Origin: Streptomyces sp. S.PNR 29
Lineage (GTDB): Bacteria > Actinomycetota > Actinomycetes > Streptomycetales > Streptomycetaceae
Assembly: GCF_030386795.1 (NCBI RefSeq)
Contig: NZ_JANUQM010000013.1
Coordinates: 62,001 to 126,000, forward strand
Reading direction: 5' to 3'
Length of the DNA: 64,000 bases
The notes under the pieces were generated by a model. The model was not told where the DNA came from, ran no database searches, and worked only from the letters and a program-made list of their open reading frames with translations. This document shows, piece after piece, positions 1-7,721 of this stretch; within the stretch, counting starts at the first letter, position 1, and every line of letters begins with the position of its first letter. The position numbers and the translations under genes are program-made.

Positions 1-1
1 C

Positions 2-1207
2 GTCACCGGCGCCCAGGTCGGTTCGACGTTCAAGCCGTTCGTGCTCGCGGCCGCCATGAAGTGGGGGGTGCGGAACCCGGAACTCGGCCCGGAGCAGGCG
101 CAGGACGAGCGGACCAAGGTCTCCCCGAAGAGCTTCTACAGCGGCAAGAACAAGCTCAAGATCAAGGAGTACGACGGGGACATCTGGAAGAACGAGAAGG
201 GTCAGGAGTGGCTGCAGGTCAACGACGGCGACCAGTCGTACGGCACTCCGCCGAACTACCGGATCGACCTTCGTGAGGCGATGAGGGAGTCGGTCAACTC
301 CGCCTTCGTGCAGCTCGGCATGGACGTCGGGCTGGACAAGGTCAAGGAGGCCGCCGTCGACGCGGGCCTGAAGCCGGACAGCCTGGCCGGCACCGACTAC
401 CCGTCCTTCTCCATCGGCATCTCCGACCCCAGCGCGATCCGCATGGCCGGTGCCTACTCCACCTTCGCGGCCAGCGGCAAGCAGCGTGATCCGTTCTCCG
501 TCACGAAGGTGACGAGCAAGGACGGCACGGTCTACCAGCACGAGACCAAGACCAAGGACGCGTTCACCGAGCAGGTGGCCGACAACGTCACGGACGTGCT
601 GAAGACCGTGGTCGACAAGGGAACGGGTACCAACGCCCAGCTGCCCGGCCGTGATGTCGCCGGAAAGACCGGTACCACCGACGGCAACAAGTCGGCCTGG
701 TTCGTCGGCTACACGCCGCAGTTGTCGACCGCGATCAGCATGTTCCGGTATCCGGACGACGAGAACGTGAAGAACCGCACCTTCCTGGAGATGTACGGAA
801 CGGGTGGCCAGAAGTCCATTCACGGTGCCTCATTCCCGGCCGAGATCTGGCACGACTACATGGAGCAGGCGCTGAAGGGTGAGGCGCCCGAGCCGTTCCC
901 GACGCCGGAGCCCATCGGTGAGGTCGTGAACGACGTCCCGGTCCCGACGCCCACTCCCACCCCCTCGCAGACCGAGGAGGAGAGCAGTCCGTCGCCGAGT
1001 CCGACGCCCAGTGAGTCGCAGACCAGCCCGTCGCCCTCGCCGAGCGACTCCTGCTTCGGCTTCGGGTGCAGCGACAACGGCGGAGTGGGCAACGGTGGCA
1101 CGGACGGGGGTGTGACCTCGTCGCCGTCGCCTTCAGGAACGGAAGAAACCGGGAACAGCAGGGGCAACGGCAACGGCGGAGGCCTCTTCGGAGGACCGAC
1201 CGGGTAG
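2..1207 (+). CDS. Class A penicillin-binding protein, C-terminal transpeptidase part (5' end outside window)
   Basis: This is the C-terminal 401 residues of a bifunctional peptidoglycan synthase; the glycosyltransferase half lies upstream of the window. The reading frame is open from base 2. All three transpeptidase motifs are visible: STFK with the catalytic Ser codon at 23-25, SVN at 290-298, and KTGT starting at 665. After the catalytic domain there is a tail of about 100 residues rich in Pro, Ser, Thr and Gly (from about base 890), typical of streptomycete PBPs and probably extracellular and disordered. The protein would cross-link stem peptides outside the membrane. A parS site and a hairpin terminator follow the stop. 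The family call is firm; which PBP it is cannot be decided without the N-terminus. Confidence 0.93.
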   Translation, partial: VTGAQVGSTFKPFVLAAAMKWGVRNPELGPEQAQDERTKVSPKSFYSGKNKLKIKEYDGDIWKNEKGQEWLQVNDGDQSYGTPPNYRIDLREAMRESVNSAFVQLGMDVGLDKVKEAAVDAGLKPDSLAGTDYPSFSIGISDPSAIRMAGAYSTFAASGKQRDPFSVTKVTSKDGTVYQHETKTKDAFTEQVADNVTDVLKTVVDKGTGTNAQLPGRDVAGKTGTTDGNKSAWFVGYTPQLSTAISMFRYPDDENVKNRTFLEMYGTGGQKSIHGASFPAEIWHDYMEQALKGEAPEPFPTPEPIGEVVNDVPVPTPTPTPSQTEEESSPSPSPTPSESQTSPSPSPSDSCFGFGCSDNGGVGNGGTDGGVTSSPSPSGTEETGNSRGNGNGGGLFGGPTG

Positions 1208-1229
1208 CCGCACAACGCCCAGCATGGCT

Positions 1230-1243
1230 GTTTCACGTGAAAC
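1230..1243. promoter_or_regulatory. parS site, perfect
   Basis: Exact copy of the 14-bp palindrome GTTTCACGTGAAAC, the ParB-binding centromere sequence of Streptomyces. It lies 22 bp after the PBP stop codon and before its terminator, so it is in the 3' untranslated region. Confidence 0.93.
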
Positions 1244-1251
1244 ACGCGCAT

Positions 1252-1265
1252 GTTTCACATGGAAC
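1252..1265. promoter_or_regulatory. parS-like site, two mismatches
   Basis: GTTTCACATGGAAC differs from the parS consensus at positions 8 and 11. It lies 8 bp from the perfect site at 1230, so it could act as a secondary half-site; binding is uncertain. Confidence 0.45.
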
Positions 1266-1300
1266 GAGGGCCGCCGCACTCTTCAGGTGCGGCGGCCCTC
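1266..1300 (+). terminator. Hairpin terminator after the PBP gene
   Basis: Perfect 14-bp inverted repeat (1266-1279 with 1287-1300) and a 7-nt loop. There is no strong U tract, as is common in Streptomyces. Its position argues against any start of the next gene upstream of 1300. Confidence 0.85.
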
Positions 1301-1336
1301 GGCGTATTGCTAGGTGTGTACGGCAGGATGTGCGGC

Positions 1337-2836
1337 ATGGCCAGTGCAGAATCCACGCAAGCGAGCGTGCGCGAGTCGGAGCCGGTGCGGCCGACCCAGG
1401 AGGACGAGATCGCCGCGAGCGGCAGCGAGCTGATCGGCGGCCCCCTCGGTCGGCGTGCCCTGCTCGGCACGTCCTGGTGGACCCCCGTCCGGGTGGTCGC
1501 GCTCGTGGCGATCGGCATGTTCGCCCTCGGTCTGGTCCAGAAGGCGCCCTGCTACAACGGCGCCTGGTTCTTCGGCGCCAGCTCGCAGTACACGCACGCG
1601 TGCTACTCGGACATCCCGCACCTCTACCAGGGGCGCGGCTTCGCCGACGGGCTCGTGCCGTACTTCGACAAGCTCCCCGGCGACATGCAGTACCTCGAGT
1701 ACCCGGTGCTGACCGGTGTCTTCATGGAGGTGGCCTCCTGGCTCACGCCCGGCAGCGGCACCATCCAGCACCAGGAACAGTGGTACTGGATGGTCAACGC
1801 CGGGATGCTGATGGCGTGCGCGGCCGTCATCGCCGTCTGCGTGGCCCGTACGCACGCCCGGCGCCCCTGGGACGGCCTGCTCGTCGCCCTGGCGCCCGCC
1901 TTCGCGCTGACGGCGACGATCAACTGGGACCTGCTGGCGGTCGCTCTGACGGCCGCCGCGATGCTGATGTGGGCGCGGGGCCGCTCCCTCGCCTTCGGTG
2001 TCCTGCTGGGGCTCGCCACGGCCGCGAAGCTCTATCCGTTCCTGCTGCTCGGTCCGCTTCTCGTGCTGTGCTGGCGTGCGGGGAAGTGGCGGGACTTCGG
2101 GAAGGCACTGCTCGGTGCGGTCGTCGCCTGGATCGTGGTGAACGGGCCGGTGATGCTCTTCGCCTTCGAGGGCTGGTCGAAGTTCTACACCTTCAGCCAG
2201 GAGCGGGGCGTCGACTTCGGTTCCTTCTGGCTGATCCTGGCCCAGAACTCGACCGATCCGCTGAGCACCGACACCGTCAACACGCTCGCCACGCTGCTGA
2301 TGCTGCTGTGCTGCGCGGGTGTCGCGGCGCTCACGCTGACCGCGCCACGTCGTCCGCGCCTCGCCCAGCTCGCCTTCTTGATCGTGGCGGCGTTCATCCT
2401 CACCAACAAGGTCTACTCGCCGCAGTACGTCCTGTGGCTGGTGCCCCTGGCCGCGCTGGCCCGGCCGAAGTGGCGGGACTTCCTGATCTGGCAGGCGTGC
2501 GAGGTGGCGTACTTCCTGGGCATCTGGATGTACCTCGCGTATACGACCAGCGGTGACGCCCACAAGGGCCTGCCGACCGACGGCTACCACTGGGCCATCG
2601 GCCTGCACCTGCTGGGGACGCTCTACCTGTGCGCCGTGATCGTGCGCGACATCCTCATGCCGGACCGGGACCCGGTGCGCCGGTCGGGCGACGACGATCC
2701 CTCGGGCGGCGTTCTCGACGGCGCGGAGGACGTCTTCGTCCTCGGCCCGGCGGCCCATCCCCCACGGCATGCGGCCCACTTCGACGGACCGACGGTGGAA
2801 TGGGGTGCGCGGAGGGCGACCGACGGTTCGCCCTGA
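1337..2836 (+). CDS. Polytopic membrane protein, GT87 / DUF2029-like glycosyltransferase
   Basis: A protein of 499 residues with a hydrophilic N-terminus of about 55 residues, then roughly ten hydrophobic segments separated by short loops. Its architecture resembles the GT87 (DUF2029) polyprenyl-phosphate mannosyl/arabinosyl transferase group of actinobacteria: an acidic loop after the first membrane segment, and a KLYPFLLL-type segment in the middle. The C-terminal 80 residues are polar and cytoplasmic. Placement directly after a PBP suggests an envelope role, but the substrate is unknown. I prefer ATG 1337 (ATG 1328 is also possible); an in-frame ATG at 1250 lies before the terminator of the previous gene and is unlikely. 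The gene shares a bidirectional terminator with its convergent neighbour. Confidence 0.75.
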   Translation: MASAESTQASVRESEPVRPTQEDEIAASGSELIGGPLGRRALLGTSWWTPVRVVALVAIGMFALGLVQKAPCYNGAWFFGASSQYTHACYSDIPHLYQGRGFADGLVPYFDKLPGDMQYLEYPVLTGVFMEVASWLTPGSGTIQHQEQWYWMVNAGMLMACAAVIAVCVARTHARRPWDGLLVALAPAFALTATINWDLLAVALTAAAMLMWARGRSLAFGVLLGLATAAKLYPFLLLGPLLVLCWRAGKWRDFGKALLGAVVAWIVVNGPVMLFAFEGWSKFYTFSQERGVDFGSFWLILAQNSTDPLSTDTVNTLATLLMLLCCAGVAALTLTAPRRPRLAQLAFLIVAAFILTNKVYSPQYVLWLVPLAALARPKWRDFLIWQACEVAYFLGIWMYLAYTTSGDAHKGLPTDGYHWAIGLHLLGTLYLCAVIVRDILMPDRDPVRRSGDDDPSGGVLDGAEDVFVLGPAAHPPRHAAHFDGPTVEWGARRATDGSP

Positions 2837-2856
2837 GCGAACGCGACACCATGGGA

Positions 2857-2889
2857 AAGGCCGTACACGGATGGACCGTGTACGGCCTT
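2857..2889. terminator. Bidirectional hairpin terminator
   Basis: Perfect 14-bp stem (2857-2870 with 2876-2889) and a 5-nt loop, placed between two convergent genes that end at 2836 (+) and 2907 (-). Confidence 0.9.
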
Positions 2890-2906
2890 CCTGCTGCCGC
2901 TTGCGC

Positions 2907-3938
2907 TCAGTGGTCGACGAGCCGGTCGAACTGCGTGGTGGTGTGCCGCAGATGGGCCACGAGCTCCTCGCCGACCTTCGGCTCCGGGGCGTCCGCGGGT
3001 ACGAAGAGGATCGAGACCTGCATGTGCGGAGGCTCCGCGAACCACCGCTGCTTGCCACCCCAGACGAACGGAGAAAGGTTCCGGTTCACCGTGGCCAGGC
3101 CGGCCCGGGCGACGCCCTTGGCGCGCGGCATGACGCCGTGCAGGGCCTTGGGGGCCTCCAGACCCACCCCGTGCGACGTACCGCCCGCCACGACCACCAG
3201 GAAGCCGTCCGAGGCCGCCTTCTGCTGCCGGTAGCCGAAGCGCTCGCCCTTGGAGACCCGCGTGACGTCCAGGACGGCGCCGCGGTACTCGGTGGCCTCG
3301 TGGTCCCCCAGCCACAGCCGCGTGCCGATGCGTGCGCGGAAGCGGGTCTGCGGGAACTGCTGCTGCAGCCGGGCCAGTTCCTCGGCCTTGAGGTGGCTGA
3401 CGAACATCGTGTGCAGCGGCAGCCGGGCGGCGCGCAGGCGGTCCATCCAGCCGATGACCTCCTCGACGGCGTCCGAGCCGTCGGTGCGGTCCAGGGGCAG
3501 GTGGATGGCGAAGCCCTCCAGCCGGACGTTCTCAATGGCGGCGTGCAGCTGAGGCAGGTCCTGCTCGCTGATGCCGTGCCGCTTCATCGAGGACATCACC
3601 TCGATGACCACGCGGGCGCCCACGAGGCCGTACACCCCGTCGATCGACGACACCGAGCGCACGACCCGGTCGGGCAGCGGAACGGGCTCCTCGCCGCGCC
3701 GGTACGGCGTCAGCACCAGCAGGTCACCGCTGAAGAAGTCCTTCGTCCGGGCGGCCTCGTACGTCGTGCCCACGGCGAGGATGTCGGAGCCCAGCCGCGT
3801 GGCCTCCTCCGCCAGCCGCTCGTGCCCGAAGCCGTAGCCGTTGCCCTTGCAGACCGGTACGAGCCCCGGGAACTGCTCCTGCACGTGCTTGTGGTGCGCC
3901 CGCCAGCGCGCGGTGTCGACGTAGAGCGTGAGCGCCAT
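2907..3938 (-). CDS. Alanine racemase-like PLP-binding protein
   Basis: A protein of 343 residues with the N-terminal fold III PLP barrel of alanine racemases. The PLP lysine is probably Lys31 in KGNGYGFG, which corresponds to the KANAYGHG motif of true racemases but with Gly-Asn-Gly replacing Ala-Asn/Asp-Ala. It is somewhat short for a biosynthetic Alr (370-390 residues). Start ATG 3938 is supported by a GAAAGG element upstream. The gene lies 67 bp downstream of femX on the same strand and is probably cotranscribed, pointing to peptidoglycan amino-acid metabolism. It may be an amino-acid racemase of other specificity; whether it makes D-Ala cannot be judged from sequence. Confidence 0.8.
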   Translation of the reverse strand: MALTLYVDTARWRAHHKHVQEQFPGLVPVCKGNGYGFGHERLAEEATRLGSDILAVGTTYEAARTKDFFSGDLLVLTPYRRGEEPVPLPDRVVRSVSSIDGVYGLVGARVVIEVMSSMKRHGISEQDLPQLHAAIENVRLEGFAIHLPLDRTDGSDAVEEVIGWMDRLRAARLPLHTMFVSHLKAEELARLQQQFPQTRFRARIGTRLWLGDHEATEYRGAVLDVTRVSKGERFGYRQQKAASDGFLVVVAGGTSHGVGLEAPKALHGVMPRAKGVARAGLATVNRNLSPFVWGGKQRWFAEPPHMQVSILFVPADAPEPKVGEELVAHLRHTTTQFDRLVDH

Positions 3939-4005
3939 GGCCGGACCTGGAACCTTTCTCGTTGCTGCGGTGAATCAGAGGTGGGGAAGCTTGCGGAACG
4001 CGTGG

Positions 4006-5127
4006 TCAGCGGCGCGACATGTAGATGTCGAGCGCCTTGTGGAGCAGCTTGTTCAGCGGGAAGTCCCACTCGCCGAGGTACTCGGCGGCCTGGCCGCCCG
4101 TGCCCACCTTGAACTGGATCAGACCGAAGAGGTGGTCGGTCTCGTCCAGCGAGTCGGAGATGCCGCGCAGGTCGTACACGGTGGCGCCGAGGGCGTAGGC
4201 GTCGCGCAGCATCCGCCACTGCATCGCGTTCGAGGGCCGGACCTCGCGGCCGATGTTGTCGGAGGCGCCGTAGGAGTACCAGACGTGCCCACCGACGATC
4301 AGCATGGTCGCCGCCGAGAGGTTCACACCCTCATGGCGGGCGAAGTACAGCCGCATGCGGTTGGGGTCCTCGCTGTTGAGGGCCGTCCACATGCGCTGGA
4401 AGTAGGACAGCGGGCGGGGCCGGAAGTGGTCGCGCACAGCCGTGATCTCGTACAGGCGCTGCCATTCCTCAAGGTCCTGGTAGCCGCCCTGGACGACCTC
4501 GACGCCGGCCTTCTCCGCCTTCTTGATGTTGCGGCGCCACAGCTGGTTGAAGTTCTTGTGGACCTCTTCCAGGGAGCGGTTGGCGAGCGGCACCTGGAAG
4601 ACGTAGCGGGGCTGTACGTCGCCGAATCCGGCGCCCCCGTCCTCGCCCTGCTGCCAGCCCATGCGGCGCAGCTTGTCGGCGACCTCGAAGGCCCGGGGCT
4701 CGATGTGGTCGGCCTCGATGTCGCGCAGCCGCTTCACATCCGGGTTCTGGATGCCCTGCTTGATGGAGGCGGCCTCCCAGCGCCGGATGACCACCGGAGG
4801 GCCCATCTTGACCGAAAAGGCACCCTGCTGCTTGAGGTGCGCCAGCATCGGCTCCAGCCATTCCTGGAGGTTCGGAGCGAACCAGTTGATGACCGGGCCC
4901 TCGGGCAGATAAGCGAGGTAGCGCTTGATCTTCGGCAGCTGCCGGTAGAGGACGAGGCCCGCACCGACCAGTTCGCCCGTCCGGTCGTCGAACCAGCCGA
5001 GGTTCTCCGAGCGCCATTCCGCCTTCACGTCCGCCCAGGCCGGGACCTGCATGTGGCTCGCCGCCGGCAGGCTCTGGATGTAGGCCAGATGCTGCTCGCG
5101 ACTGATGGTCCTCAGGGTCAGGCTCAT
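4006..5127 (-). CDS. femX: FemX-type peptidoglycan branching aminoacyltransferase
   Basis: A protein of 373 residues, full length for the FemABX family (two GNAT-like subdomains). It begins MSLTLRTISREQHL and carries typical features: the QVPAWADVK motif near residue 30, a stretch with VYDLRGISDSLDETDHLFGLIQFK near residues 310-335 and a C-terminal K..GG..AEYLGEWDFPLN segment. In S. coelicolor FemX adds the first glycine branch to the lipid II stem peptide using glycyl-tRNA, and is needed for growth unless VanK replaces it. It acts at the cytoplasmic face of the membrane. The downstream racemase-like gene is probably in the same operon. Confidence 0.9.
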   Translation of the reverse strand: MSLTLRTISREQHLAYIQSLPAASHMQVPAWADVKAEWRSENLGWFDDRTGELVGAGLVLYRQLPKIKRYLAYLPEGPVINWFAPNLQEWLEPMLAHLKQQGAFSVKMGPPVVIRRWEAASIKQGIQNPDVKRLRDIEADHIEPRAFEVADKLRRMGWQQGEDGGAGFGDVQPRYVFQVPLANRSLEEVHKNFNQLWRRNIKKAEKAGVEVVQGGYQDLEEWQRLYEITAVRDHFRPRPLSYFQRMWTALNSEDPNRMRLYFARHEGVNLSAATMLIVGGHVWYSYGASDNIGREVRPSNAMQWRMLRDAYALGATVYDLRGISDSLDETDHLFGLIQFKVGTGGQAAEYLGEWDFPLNKLLHKALDIYMSRR

Positions 5128-5304
5128 TCGGGGCGCTCCTCGGGCTGGTGTGTCCCCATGGGTACAGGGGCTCCGGCTCTCGCGCCGAAGCCTACTGCGC
5201 CTCGGCAGCGCCCCGACTGGGCATACGGCAGCTTCCCCCCGGCCTGCGGGCGCCGGAGTGTGTCGCGTTGCTCTATTCGTGTTCGAAGGACGGTGTCCCT
5301 GGCG

Positions 5305-5622
5305 TCAGTCGAAGAGACCGCCGAAGAGGCCGCCGTGGGCCATGCCCAGGAAGAAGCCGACCCCTGCGGCACCCAGGCCCAGGATCAGCCCGAACCGCTC
5401 GCGGGTCGTCTCCGAGACCCACTGGCCGTACGCGCCGGTGAGGATGCCCACCAGGCCGGTCCAGGAGCTGAGCAGGTGCAGGTCGTCGTCGACGAGCGCG
5501 GTGACGAACGACGTGATGCCCAGCACCAGAGTCACCGCGAGCAGGGTGTCCTGGAGGGGGTGGGGTTTTCCGTCCGTGGCGAAGAGGCCTCCGGCGGTGT
5601 TGGGTCGCATTGCCTGTGCCAT
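5305..5622 (-). CDS. Small membrane protein, conserved in Streptomyces
   Basis: A protein of 105 residues with three predicted membrane helices, ending in a Gly-Phe-rich tail (GGLFGGLFD). Start ATG 5622 is chosen because AGGAGG stands about 6 bp before it; the open frame extends further upstream but without a ribosome site. The helices are around residues 25-45, 50-68 and 78-98. The function is unknown. The gene points away from the rpsF operon; the 307-bp gap 5623-5929 must hold promoters for both. Confidence 0.75.
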   Translation of the reverse strand: MAQAMRPNTAGGLFATDGKPHPLQDTLLAVTLVLGITSFVTALVDDDLHLLSSWTGLVGILTGAYGQWVSETTRERFGLILGLGAAGVGFFLGMAHGGLFGGLFD

Positions 5623-5929
5623 AGGGCACCTCCTGCGAAAGGCGGCGGATCGTAGCGCCATACACACCCGATGCGTACAGATTGGCCGCCCTGGCGGCCG
5701 GATTTCAACCGGACGACGGTGTGCGGGTACTCTGTACCGTCTGCACCGGTGTCTGCCCGGGCACAGCCAGAAAGGGGTCGGATCCGTCCGGCCGGTCCTG
5801 GCGAGGCAGCCCTGGGAAACCGTCGACCGACCCCGATTGTCAGTGGCGGCCGATACCGTTGCGTACGCATCACAACCCTCCTGCCACGGAACGACCGTGG
5901 CCGCTGAGTCCAAAGGAGGTGGGTTCCAC
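5623..5929. promoter_or_regulatory. Divergent intergenic region upstream of the rpsF operon
   Basis: 307 bp without a supported gene. It separates the small membrane protein gene (-) from rpsF (+) and so should contain the ribosomal operon promoter. I could not assign a clear -35/-10 pair. A very strong Shine-Dalgarno (AAAGGAGGT, 5912-5920) ends the region. Confidence 0.5.
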
Positions 5930-6220
5930 ATGCGTCACTACGAGGTGATGGTCATCCTCGACCCCGATGTCGAGGAGCGCTCTGTCTCCCCGCTGATCGA
6001 GAACTTCCTTTCTGTCGTCCGTGACGGTGGCGGAAAGGTCGAGAAGGTCGACACCTGGGGCCGTCGTCGTCTCGCGTACGAGATCAAGAAGAAGCCCGAG
6101 GGCATCTACTCGGTCATCGACCTGCAGGCCGAGCCTGCGGTCGTCAAGGAGCTCGACCGCCAGATGAACCTGAACGAGTCGGTCCTCCGGACCAAGGTCC
6201 TCCGCCCCGAGACCCACTGA
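5930..6220 (+). CDS. rpsF: 30S ribosomal protein S6
   Basis: 96 residues beginning MRHYEVMVILDPDVEER, with the family signature region KVDTWGRRRLAYEIKKKPEGIY. S6 binds 16S rRNA in the platform of the small subunit as a pair with S18, whose gene follows two genes later. The start at 5930 is fixed by homology and by the strong ribosome site 10 bp upstream; the same frame is open far upstream by chance. It is the first gene of the conserved rpsF-ssb-rpsR-rplI cluster. Confidence 0.98.
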   Translation: MRHYEVMVILDPDVEERSVSPLIENFLSVVRDGGGKVEKVDTWGRRRLAYEIKKKPEGIYSVIDLQAEPAVVKELDRQMNLNESVLRTKVLRPETH

Positions 6221-6297
6221 GCTCTCCCGCTCAGCTGATCTCGGGAATCGAGTAGCAGCACAAGCAGCCAGCAGCAAACCCGCCGAGAGGTTCACCC

Positions 6298-6867
6298 ATG
6301 GCAGGCGAGACCGTCATCACGGTCATCGGCAATCTTGTCGACGACCCCGAGCTGCGCTTCACCCCGTCCGGTGCGGCCGTCGCGAAGTTCCGTGTCGCGT
6401 CCACTCCCCGCACCTTCGACCGCCAGACGAACGAGTGGAAGGACGGCGAGAGCCTCTTCCTGACCTGCTCGGTCTGGCGCCAGGCGGCGGAGAACGTCGC
6501 CGAGTCGCTCCAGCGAGGCATGCGCGTCATCGTGCAGGGCCGGCTGAAGCAGCGGTCCTACGAGGACCGTGAGGGCGTCAAGCGCACGGTCTACGAGCTG
6601 GACGTCGACGAGGTCGGCGCCAGCCTGCGCAACGCCACGGCCAAGGTCACCAAGACCTCCGGCCGCGGTGGCCAGGGCGGTTACGGCGGCGGTGGCGGCC
6701 AGGGTGGCGGCGGCTGGGGCGGCGGCCCCGGTGGCGGCCAGCAGGGCGGCGGTGCCCCTGCCGACGACCCGTGGGCGACCGGCGCTCCCGCCGGTGGCGG
6801 CCAGGGCGGCGGCTGGGGCGGTGGCTCCGGCGGCGGTGGCGGCTACTCGGACGAGCCCCCCTTCTAA
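6298..6867 (+). CDS. ssb: Single-stranded DNA-binding protein
   Basis: 189 residues. An OB-fold domain fills residues 1-115 (start MAGETVITVIGNLVDDPEL). It is followed by a Gly-rich linker (residues about 120-180, many GGG and GGW units) and the acidic tip DEPPF, which recruits replication and repair partners. SSB coats single-stranded DNA at forks. This is the replicative SSB encoded between ribosomal proteins S6 and S18, the usual bacterial arrangement. In Streptomyces the paralogue SsbB is linked to sporulation chromosome segregation; the location here identifies this copy as SsbA-type. Confidence 0.97.
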   Translation: MAGETVITVIGNLVDDPELRFTPSGAAVAKFRVASTPRTFDRQTNEWKDGESLFLTCSVWRQAAENVAESLQRGMRVIVQGRLKQRSYEDREGVKRTVYELDVDEVGASLRNATAKVTKTSGRGGQGGYGGGGGQGGGGWGGGPGGGQQGGGAPADDPWATGAPAGGGQGGGWGGGSGGGGGYSDEPPF

Positions 6868-6912
6868 GGGCGGGTTCGCACCCCAACTTCTTGATCACAC
6901 AGGAGAAACACC

Positions 6913-7149
6913 ATGGCGAAGCCGCCTGTGCGCAAGCCGAAGAAGAAGGTCTGCGCTTTCTGCAAGGACAAGGTCACGTACGTGGACTACAAGGACACGA
7001 ACATGCTGCGGAAGTTCATTTCCGACCGCGGCAAGATCCGTGCCCGCCGCGTGACCGGCAACTGCACGCAGCACCAGCGTGACGTCGCCACGGCCGTCAA
7101 GAACAGCCGTGAGATGGCGCTGCTGCCCTACACCTCCACCGCGCGCTAA
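6913..7149 (+). CDS. rpsR: 30S ribosomal protein S18, zinc-ligand (C+) form
   Basis: 78 residues. The sequence keeps CAFC at residues 15-18 and another Cys in TGNCTQHQR near residue 51, so it is the cysteine-containing paralogue. Streptomyces genomes usually carry a second, cysteine-free S18 under Zur control elsewhere; this copy should be the one used when zinc is plentiful. It is preceded by AGGAGAAA and lies in the rpsF-ssb-rpsR-rplI operon. Confidence 0.97.
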   Translation: MAKPPVRKPKKKVCAFCKDKVTYVDYKDTNMLRKFISDRGKIRARRVTGNCTQHQRDVATAVKNSREMALLPYTSTAR

Positions 7150-7167
7150 GGGAAGGGTGACCTACTC

Positions 7168-7614
7168 ATGAAGATCATCCTCACCCACGAGGTCTCCGGC
7201 CTCGGCGCCGCCGGCGACGTTGTCGACGTCAAGGACGGTTACGCCCGCAACTACCTGATCCCGCGGAAGTTCGCGATCCGCTGGACCAAGGGTGGCGAGA
7301 AGGACGTCGAGCAGATCCGTCGTGCTCGCAAGATCCACGAGATCCAGACCATCGAGCAGGCCAACCAGGTGAAGGCCCAGCTCGAAGGCGTCAAGGTCCG
7401 CCTGGCCGTCCGCGCCGGCGACGCCGGTCGCCTCTTCGGTTCCGTCACCCCGGCCGACATCGCTTCGGCGATCAAGGCCGCCGGTGGTCCCGAGGTCGAC
7501 AAGCGCCGCATCGAGGTTGCCGCGCCGATCAAGACGCTGGGCGCTCACGAGACGTCCGTGCGTCTGCACCCCGAGGTTGCCGCCCAGGTCAACATCGAGG
7601 TTGTCGCGGCCTGA
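7168..7614 (+). CDS. rplI: 50S ribosomal protein L9
   Basis: 148 residues beginning MKIILTHEVSGLGAAGDVVDVKDGYARNYL, the standard L9 N-terminal domain. The long connecting helix and C-terminal domain follow, ending NIEVVAA. L9 sits at the base of the L1 stalk. It is the last gene of the operon, 18 bp after rpsR, and is followed at once by a strong terminator. Confidence 0.98.
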   Translation: MKIILTHEVSGLGAAGDVVDVKDGYARNYLIPRKFAIRWTKGGEKDVEQIRRARKIHEIQTIEQANQVKAQLEGVKVRLAVRAGDAGRLFGSVTPADIASAIKAAGGPEVDKRRIEVAAPIKTLGAHETSVRLHPEVAAQVNIEVVAA

Positions 7615-7641
7615 TGGCTGCGCTCGGCTTGCAGAGCTGAG

Positions 7642-7673
7642 AAGGGGCCGCACCTGCGAGGGTGCGGCCCCTT
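7642..7673 (+). terminator. Terminator of the rpsF-ssb-rpsR-rplI operon
   Basis: Perfect 13-bp GC-rich stem (7642-7654 with 7661-7673), 6-nt loop and a short T run, 27 bp after the rplI stop. Confidence 0.92.
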
Positions 7674-7705
7674 TCGCATGCCGGAGGGTCGGCCATGGCG
7701 GGCAT

Positions 7706-7719
7706 GTTTCACGTGAAAC
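7706..7719. promoter_or_regulatory. parS site, perfect
   Basis: Exact GTTTCACGTGAAAC, lying 2 bp from the stop codon of the leftward MATE gene and 32 bp after the rplI terminator, i.e. between two convergent transcription units. Confidence 0.93.
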
Positions 7720-7721
7720 GC

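Noticed and set aside
5105..5929. Long plus-strand extension upstream of rpsF
   Set aside because: In frame with rpsF only by chance; S6 homology begins at 5930 directly after a strong ribosome site.
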